Part shown: piece after piece, positions 56,067 through 64,000 of the stretch
Layout: every line of letters begins with the position of its first letter
Numbering within the stretch: position 1 is the first letter of the stretch
From: Huntiella abstrusa
Taxonomy: Eukaryota > Ascomycota > Sordariomycetes > Microascales > Ceratocystidaceae
Assembly (NCBI GenBank): GCA_025685495.1
Contig: JAJNMT010000259.1
Span: 186,001 to 250,000, forward strand
Direction of reading: 5' to 3'
Length of the DNA stretch: 64,000 nucleotides
The notes under the pieces: generated by a model
Database searches by the model: none
Seen by the model: the letters and a program-made list of their open reading frames with translations, nothing else
What the model was told of the DNA's origin: nothing
Made by a program: the position numbers and the translations under genes

Positions 56067-59000
56067 CATCTTTTTGCTGGTTTTCGGGACTTCCGAGGGC
56101 TTACAACATGATGGGATAAGTTTTCTTTTTGGGGAGTGTATCGGGAGTTATGTGGCGATGTTCCTTGGTCAGATAGTCGCGGTACAGGCAGACTAAGAAT
56201 AGTTTGTGTTACACAGGTGCTTATGTTTCAAGATCAATCTATAATGAAAGGCTTACTGGGACAAAGCCATTGTAATTAGGCCCCTTCATAAATGGTAAGC
56301 ATTACATTTTGCCTCAGGCTTCGATCAATATTTTACAATACTCTTCTTTCTCTTTGGTTACACAAGTTATGGCCCAAAGCCTCTTGGCTATGCCAAGCTA
56401 TGACTGACTATAAGGTTGAAATAATGCATGCGGTTGGAAATAGACTTAAAAGGCAAAGTCAACACTGACTATTTCCATCTTATGTAGTTACGCCATACCT
56501 CTTTTCTTGGTCAGCAGTGGCTTTGTGGTTGGTGTATGTATCCGTGACGTGGGGGGCGGTGGATGACAACCAGTCTGACAGCCTTTTATTTTCTGGTTAC
56601 TCGCCTTCTTCTTGGCCGGCGGTTGGAACATTGACGCTTAGTGTGAGACAATGTATCAATGCAGGTCATTTTCCCTGGCTGGGGTTGAAGTGGCCGTTCC
56701 CGTGTGGCCAGATGGAACGGATGTGGACATGACGGACGAGGTATGTAGGAAAGAGGTGGGTCGACATTTGTCTGGGACATTTCTGTCTGCAACCATTTTC
56801 CGGGTGGGAAACTTGGGTTGAGCCAGGTCACCGCTTTTTGTACGTGGTACACTGCGAAGGAATCATGTAGGTATGTATGTACTTGGATCGGGAGAAGGCC
56901 TCGTGAACAAGTATGATGGAGCCGGAGAATTTTGAAACTTTGGGTGGTTCGGTCGACGGGAATATGCATTCAGTCGCCTCGAATAAGAGGAAGTTACTGA
57001 TGGTCACTCGGGACGATAATCAGATGAGAAGATGGTTCGTGGTCGTAGGTATCGCCATGTCTCAAGCAAACCGCGCTAGTGACCAAGAATGACACTATGA
57101 CTCTTCTGTCACCATGGTGCCGACTAAAGATGTCCCGATCTAAGTTACACATGACGGATGATCTTCCATCCAAACCCTACCCGTGCCGGTGCCACGTCAA
57201 AAGATATCAAGTATCACCGTCACCATTCCGCCTTCTTCTGCCTCATTCACCTTATGTGCAAACTTGGGTAATGTAGTTCATCACAGTTACCGCCAACAAC
57301 GCCACCGTGCTACCCTCCCCGAAGACTCCAACCCACCATCCGCGCTGCCACGCAAGGCTCACCGGCCCCTTAATGTACCTCTCTATGGGTAATGTATGTG
57401 GTAACCGAGAGAAATCTCCGCCCCGTACAACGCTTTCTGTGATGTAATTCGTAGTTTGTGGTGGCTACGGGGAATTATGAATCCGGACCGGTACATACAC
57501 AACAGGTAGTTTACGAATATGTCTCCATCACCAAGGAAAAAAGTTGTTGAAAATACTAGACCGTGCCGCAGGTTCGTTTCCAGCAAGACCCGCTCACAAC
57601 TCCACTCGTCCGCGAAGTTCCCAGCCATCTCGGTCTCGGTGATAAAGAAAAGAAAATAGTTGGGCACAATAGACGGACGGAAGGCGGGAAAAGACAAGAA
57701 TGAGTCCATCACATGTGCGTCGATCCTGCCCCCTTTGCCACTTTCTGTACCCCACAGACACAACGTATACGAGAAATCCTTTTGGCATGCTAGATGCGGG
57801 TACAAAGCAGTGGAAAGTACATACAGTATGTACATACGAAATAGCCTGCAAAAGAAGTTACAGTTACATGTGGATAAAGAGAGGTATCTTGAAAACATGG
57901 GTCTCAACCCACGGGAGGAATCAAGTTTTCCCGTGAAGATGGTGCGAAAATTATTACCAAAAAAGAGGAGACAAGGCAAGCGACACTAAGTGGATAAGTG
58001 GATACTTTTATGAACGGACAATGAAGCCGAGTTGTTTTCACATATTGTGAGGTTGGACGTTCGGGAACAGTGAGACGACAACTAACGGACAGACCCCTCA
58101 GTGGAGCATTTTCTACATGAAGAGGGGAAAGCCTAAAGACCAAGTGGGCGCCCCGCCAAGTTGGTGGCTTTGTTCCTGCAGCGTCCGCGTGGTTGGGTAA
58201 TTTTTTCCAGAGCTTTTTATGGACCATTTTTAAGGTTTTTTTTTTCTCTGACATGAACAGTCGCATCGTGAGATATAGAAACTATACACACATATGTACG
58301 AAAATAAAGTGGTCGGGAGGCACAGAAGGTTTGACATGTCACATCAGGTGATGCTCGATGAAATCGAAATAGGGTTTCATGAAGAGCAGAAAAGGAACGG
58401 CACGAATTCAGGTAAAGATCTGCATACTAATTCGGATGGGGCGGCTTCAGTAAGGCTTGGTGGGGAAACAAGACGGCCGGCCATGCATTTTGTGGTTCGT
58501 TTGGATAAAAAGGCGGGATGGGGGAAAGGAACCGCAACTAGACCGTAATCTTTCCGTTGACATTGTCGATCGGGAATCTGTCTTTTAGTTTAACTCACCG
58601 TTTCTATAATTATGATGTTCGCGCAATAGATTCTCATGACATCACTTGACACCTCGTTTATTCAGGTGTGACGTCCAAAATAAGTCGGATTAACCTTTTT
58701 GGCGGAGGGAATGTTGTTCTCTCTGGGGGAGAAGACGACGAGACTGGCTGGTCCACCAAACCCGTCAGTCTAAACACGGATGACCACCATGATGAACAGC
58801 TCAACCGAAGCGGAAACGTCTTATCTTTTGGCCAAAGGGAGAAGCGATCCCCCTATGGTTACAGACGCCTGCATGTTCCGTTGTTTCACGTTGAGGGGGA
58901 TGAGGTGGAGTTTGTGGGCCAGTATCTGCAGAACCAGCAAATTTATTAAGAACTGGTGAGTCAACAGGGCCAGACCAGGAATGATTCGTCAATATAGTCG

Positions 59001-62000
59001 GGCCTATAACTATAGTTCATGTTAGTATCTACCATACGTTAGTCGGGTCTATACTGTCGGGCAGACTACTGCAAGCTCTGTAAACCCCACGCCACCACCG
59101 CGTGGGCGGGCGTTACCGCCCTTTCTATCTTTCTTTCTCCTTTTACCGCCTTGTTCCAGACTCCACATTGTGCATATACCAGTAAACCTAGTAGAGAAAT
59201 TTCGGTATTATGAACGCCGTGCATAACATATACACAGGGATTTCCGTACTACTGGGACTTGGGTTTAACTAGGTAGACAGTCTGCATGAGGATGTGTACA
59301 GAGCATGGCATCTTTGCATAAACTGAATTGAAAGAAAATCAGGGATAGAAAATGATAAAGACGGGGGGCCTAAGTGGCAACTATGCTGATCAGCCCGTTA
59401 GCCCTTGACACAACGTGCAGAAACGAAGATGAAATTTTAAAGATTCAAAGACAAAAGTATGTAAATCCTATACAGGGCTAGAAACCGTCTGATATGCAGC
59501 CAAGTCATGATAGAATCTCGATATCTTAAACCCTTCAACCTATATATGATCCGAGTCAGCTTGATAACCCTCTTCGAAACTCATTCGCCTCCTCCTCTTG
59601 CTCTGTCCTTTGGATAAGAAAAAGAAGGGTCACAAATAAGGAACACACAGACACCTGTGCCAAAAAAGTTTGCCGCATCTAGACCTTTACCCTGCCTCCC
59701 CACTCCATTCCCGAAGCTCAGACGCCTCCGGTGTCCCTCCGCCGGAGTACAGACAATTTACTTGGTCGCTCATGCCGTGACTGCTTGTCCTGTTGTGCGG
59801 CCTAATAACACATGGGAAAAGAGATTCTTGACGGGTCACGACTTTCTTCAAGGCTCCTGACTGGCGACTATGTGGTGAGTATTTAGTCCTCCCCCGTTTG
59901 TCAGGAAATTAAACACGGCCAACGGGAAACGCGCCACCGGAAAGACATTGATCTGGTGGCAAACAGGATTTCTGATTTTCCGTGGATGAATTTTGGCCTC
60001 TTTTTGGGTCCACTTTCACTAAAAACAAACAACGGAAGAAGCAAAATCAAAGTAACTTTTACGTTTGACAAGCAAGTAACTGGAAGTGACATTTGGTAGG
60101 GTTCTGCAGTAAGCAGCAGGGTTATAGACTATTCGAACAGGGGCTGGAACCACAACTACTGAACCATTTATTCCTTTGTTCCAAAGGCTTTGTTCTCTCA
60201 TATCCGACTTGACCGTTTTGCCTTGTTGTTTCCCTGGAGCGGATTTGTTCGTTCATGCTGCTGTATGCATGTGATGTGACCCCATGTAAAGTCTACTTCG
60301 GGGCTCTGGCGAAGAATCCAGAACTGTCGTCATTCACAGCAAGTCTGAGCCTCAAAGCGACGTCACTGTGAAGCCCAAGACGTATGGATGTATGCAAGGC
60401 GCTGCTGCAGCATTAAAGCAGCCCATTGGGTTCTTTTTTCTTCCCTACTTTGTCCGTGGACTTCGTCGACGGACATGACCAAAAGACGAACAAGGGGATG
60501 GCGGAGAAATACAAATGCAAAAACACAGGTACTTTTGTGTATAGAAATGTCTAGCTACAGAGACAAGTCGCGAGAAAAGTATGTAAAGAGAAAAGTACAC
60601 ATGACCAACACGCCCATCCACCGTCTGTGGCTGCCCGTACCAGCCATGTGGTGCTGTGCTATTTTCAGCAACCAGCCCCTCTTTGTTGTTGGCGGCGGCG
60701 CCATCAGCCGTTGGGCTGGCCCGTCAGTACTTGTGGCTCTTTTATGTTGATAGTGATAGGACAAGAAGAAGAAAACGGAGATTACTACGAATGACCTGGC
60801 TGGATATTGTTTCGTGAGTATCAGAAAAGGGTTGATCCAGTACGCCAGGGACAAACTGGTTGGCTGATGGTGCTTGTCATTGTACACATATGTATGTATG
60901 TACATATCTACTTACATACACGGGCGATCTGGTACATACATGTGTTTAGTCAGAGAGGTCGTAGTTGGGTGGTGCTGCCGCTGCCAGTGCTATGCTGTGC
61001 AAGCCAAAGAGGCATGTTGAACTTGTCTTACTCGACACGACGCCAACAGACACCAAGGCAAAGCCAAAAAAGGCCAGCAACGCGACTGGCCAACCTGATT
61101 GACTGTAGATAACAAGAGAAAGAAGGCTGGCGGGGGTTGGGCTATTGGGTAGAATGGTCGATTGAGAGAACTTGAGGATTTTCATAACCTAGTTTTCATC
61201 CTACTATCCCTCCTGTATAGCGTTTATGGACTGTAACGGGGGACCTCTATTTCCTTCGCTACCATTGTTGCAATGGACTTTAATACCACTATCGCCTTCA
61301 ATGGTCAGGTGCAGCACAAATGCTCCCTCGGCTCCCCTTCTCCATCTCTAGGTTCTCATGATCTGCCTTCAAGTATAAAATACTAGAGACAAATCCTAAC
61401 TTACAGGAACCAGTTCGTGAATATACCAATTCGGATAGTGTCCGAAAGAGCATACGCAAGCAACATAACGTAGCCAACTACCGTAGGACTTTGAAGGAAT
61501 CGTGGTTGAATTTTCCATAGCTTCCTTGCCGCCCTGTTTCTCGTTTCTCGTCAGCGTCATTGTCTCGTCCCAGCCCAACTTCTATAGATAGGATGCAATC
61601 CCAAAACAAGTCCTTATCTCTCCACCACCTTATCCGGACTCTTTCTCCCCCTCCTCCGTAACCCCCTTCTCGTCGCAATTCTGTACCTTATCACTCTGCT
61701 CTGGCCACTAATACCGTCGCAAATCACAAGCTTTGTGATGCTTCCAAACACTCGCCAATTCAAGAAACTGTTGATCCCCCCCAATCAACAGACCAGCAGT
61801 AGCCAAAAAGTAAATCCAGAAATGCCTAACAAGGGAAGGAATCTGACCCAGGGTCCTCATCCCCTCCTACCCACTTCACAGTAACTCCCCAAACGGTAAC
61901 AAACAGAGCAAACATTCCCTAATGCGGATACTTGCCGTCTATAATTTAACGACCCACAAATGGGATTTATCGAGTTTGCCTCATGCTCCTCCTGCCAAAA

Positions 62001-62708
62001 CTCACCAAACCCACCGAAACCGTGATTTTCTAAAGACTTGCTTTTTACCGCTTTCACTCTTTTTTTTTGTCTTTTTTTTTCTCTCGCTCGGCTCTTTTCC
62101 TCCTTCAAGTCGCCTCAATCCAACCCTGGCCAACGACCCCAGGGCCCATGACTGTCCGTGCTTCAACATTTACTGTTAAATTTATCGTATTTTGTCTTGG
62201 TGGTCCTTGTATCCCCTCCCCATCCAACTGTCAAGCACTTAGGTCCAGCAAGCCATCTATCAACTTGTGGATATAATTCTGTTATAGCCCACAAAGTTCC
62301 CTTCTCGTCCGTCCAGTAATCCACTCTCGCTTCCCTTTTGGTATCTTTCTTCTTCCTTCATATCTATAGAAAACGACTGCATTTCAGCATCACAGCACTG
62401 CCAGTCAAACACGCCTAATAGAATACAACTAAGCCCACAGCTTACTACGACATAAACCGTTTCATTTCCCCTCTTCTCTTTTTTCTCTCACCAATAGTTT
62501 TGTCGTCGTCATACAACAATCCACAACAATCCACACAAATCTGTTACTGCGAGCCATACATTCCTGCCAACCACAGCTCCGTCTGTTTCCATAATGACGG
62601 GAAGGGAGTTGTGCATTCCTCGCTTCCTTGTCTTCTCTTCTTAGTTCTATTTCCAGACTATCTATCACCATCATATCCACTTCAACATTCTTCATACCAA
62701 AACCAGCC
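56067..62708. other. Long gene-poor region
   Basis: About 6.6 kb in which I support no gene; the frames are short, often on both strands, with no family resemblance. GTAC(ATAC)n motifs recur near 56869-56882, 57818-57837 (GTACATAC-A-GTATGTAC, an 8-bp inverted repeat) and 60885-60945. From about 61300 on, the + strand is strongly pyrimidine-rich with C/T runs, fitting a long promoter/5' leader for the gene starting at 62709. Confidence 0.45.
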
Positions 62709-64000
62709 ATGTCAATCTGGCACCGCAAAAAGTCATCTGGGCGTAAGCGCCCTCGGAGTGGCAACAGCTTTTCTGATCGCGATCCCACATCACCACGGGA
62801 GCAAACACATGTCACCGATTACCCAGAGACGCACATGGAAACTCCCCGCACACCACCACCAAGGCGCCGCACAACACTCAAGAAACGTCGCACCGAGGCT
62901 CCTAAGCCACAAGCCCAGCAGCAGACCCACGAGTACGCCAACCAACAAAACACACAAAACGGCCGTTATAGCTTCACCGAAAACCGCCCCGATGAGATCA
63001 GAATAGCACATCGCCGCCCCATGTCTCGCCAACATCAATCATCTCCATTACAAAACTACCACTGGGACCCCCCAACCCTCAGTCCCCGCCGTCCACGAAA
63101 GAAGAACGGCAAGCTTCAGAAGAACCCAGATCGCCGTGACCCCGTCCGCGAAGCAGAAATCCGCGAAATGAGCGCCGCTAAGAGTAACCGCCCAATGTCA
63201 ACATATTCAGCTCGCTCAAAATGGGGTTCCCGCCGCACCAGAAATGCTGTTTCTCGCGCCGGACCCGATGAGCACCACGGCGATATCGACGAATTCCCAT
63301 CAGCTTTCTCTCTTCGTTCCAGCATGTCCAGTGACGGCTCAGATGCCGCCGCCTACAGAGTCAACGCCATCGGCGGTTTCCTCGTACCAAGACCAACACT
63401 TCGCTACACCTCGCGCCCTGTATGGTGCTCCAACAGTGGCCGATTCTCCGGATCTCAGCGCAACATTGATCTGCCACCAGTGGCTGCCAACATTCGTTCA
63501 CGTGCGCGCATCAATGAATTGGCCGATGGTCTTGACTCTTCTGATTTGCGCATTCTAATGGAGCGGGATAACCGGAGACGTCAACGCAAGAAGCTTCATG
63601 ACCAGGAACAGGCCGCTGAGCGCATCGCTCGCAGACGAGCTGAATACGAAGAAGCTCAACACATTGCTATTGCTAACGGCACCGCCCCACCACGAAACCT
63701 TGATCGTGGAGTCATCGGTCGCGAGCTGATGGAGGCAGTCGAGCTTATCCCTGCCCCCAAGGGCTCAAAACCCCGTCCCCGTCCAGAGATTCGGCCCGGT
63801 CCCGAGATGAACATCCAAGTGGCCCGCCCCATGACCCCAGAGTCTATCCGCAGTTACGAAGCCAAGGTTGAATGTGCATCTCCAGTCTCCGCCGCTGATG
63901 ATTCAGCAATGGTCATTGAAACCGAAGATGAACATATGGAAGACAGCGCTAGCGTCTGTGGCGAAGCTCTTGACGTTGATGGCGCTAACCGTCCTATTTG
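62709..64000 (+). CDS. Unrecognised basic, disordered protein (3' end outside window)
   Basis: An ATG at 62709 opens a frame that runs to the window end without a stop (430 codons), so the gene is cut. I do not recognise the family. The N-terminus (MSIWHRKKSSGRKRPRSGNS) is strongly basic with likely nuclear signals, followed by TPPPRRRTTLKKRRTEAPK and further Arg/Ser-rich disorder. A probable helix near residues 275-318 (SSDLRILMERDNRRRQRKKL and AAERIARRRAEYEEAQ) is the most conserved-looking part. Acidic sequence (MVIETEDEHMEDSASV) follows near the cut. No intron is seen. C-ending codons dominate, supporting a real gene. Confidence 0.8.
   Translation, partial: MSIWHRKKSSGRKRPRSGNSFSDRDPTSPREQTHVTDYPETHMETPRTPPPRRRTTLKKRRTEAPKPQAQQQTHEYANQQNTQNGRYSFTENRPDEIRIAHRRPMSRQHQSSPLQNYHWDPPTLSPRRPRKKNGKLQKNPDRRDPVREAEIREMSAAKSNRPMSTYSARSKWGSRRTRNAVSRAGPDEHHGDIDEFPSAFSLRSSMSSDGSDAAAYRVNAIGGFLVPRPTLRYTSRPVWCSNSGRFSGSQRNIDLPPVAANIRSRARINELADGLDSSDLRILMERDNRRRQRKKLHDQEQAAERIARRRAEYEEAQHIAIANGTAPPRNLDRGVIGRELMEAVELIPAPKGSKPRPRPEIRPGPEMNIQVARPMTPESIRSYEAKVECASPVSAADDSAMVIETEDEHMEDSASVCGEALDVDGANRPI

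Overview
The window is nuclear DNA of a filamentous ascomycete (Pezizomycotina), judged from protein families, introns mostly of 45-60 nt with GTAAGT-like donors and CTAAC-type branch sites, intron-containing tRNA genes, and long gene-poor intergenic stretches. I cannot name the genus. No IS element, CRISPR array, phage or plasmid signature is present. Exon structures below were built by hand from splice signals, reading frame and family conservation.

Left part (1-25 kb): after about 3.4 kb without a gene come a SKN7-type response-regulator transcription factor, eIF2B epsilon, two unrecognised genes, an RPAP1/RBA50-like protein, a DJ-1/PfpI-like gene with an in-frame TAG, ORC6, tRNA-Ser(GCU), an SSP120-like EF-hand protein, the wybutosine enzyme TRM12, an intron-containing tRNA-Ser(CGA), NFU1, HIT1 and an unrecognised gene. 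Most are conserved housekeeping functions in convergent or divergent pairs. SSP120 and TRM12 overlap tail to tail by 4 bp.

Middle (25-42 kb): a low-density stretch holds a second identical tRNA-Ser(CGA), a proline/serine-rich protein of unknown function, a Ras exchange factor, LSM1 and a DDP1-type Nudix hydrolase with a 537-nt intron. Several copies of a GTACATACATAC-type motif lie in the noncoding DNA.

Right part (42-64 kb): ATE1 arginyltransferase is followed by two tandem PARP-like genes of the fungal UBC-PARP type. One keeps the catalytic His and Tyr and the other has lost both; neither has the C-terminal E2 domain. Then come tRNA-Val(AAC), a membrane-anchored histidine-phosphatase-like protein, tRNA-Ser(AGA), an MFS monocarboxylate-type permease, adjacent tRNA-Phe(GAA) and tRNA-Pro(AGG), about 6.6 kb without a convincing gene, and the 5' part of an unrecognised basic protein that runs off the window end.

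The strongest leads are the tandem, diverging PARP-like pair, the interrupted DJ-1-like pseudoenzyme gene, and the dispersed palindromic GTAC(ATAC)n motif.
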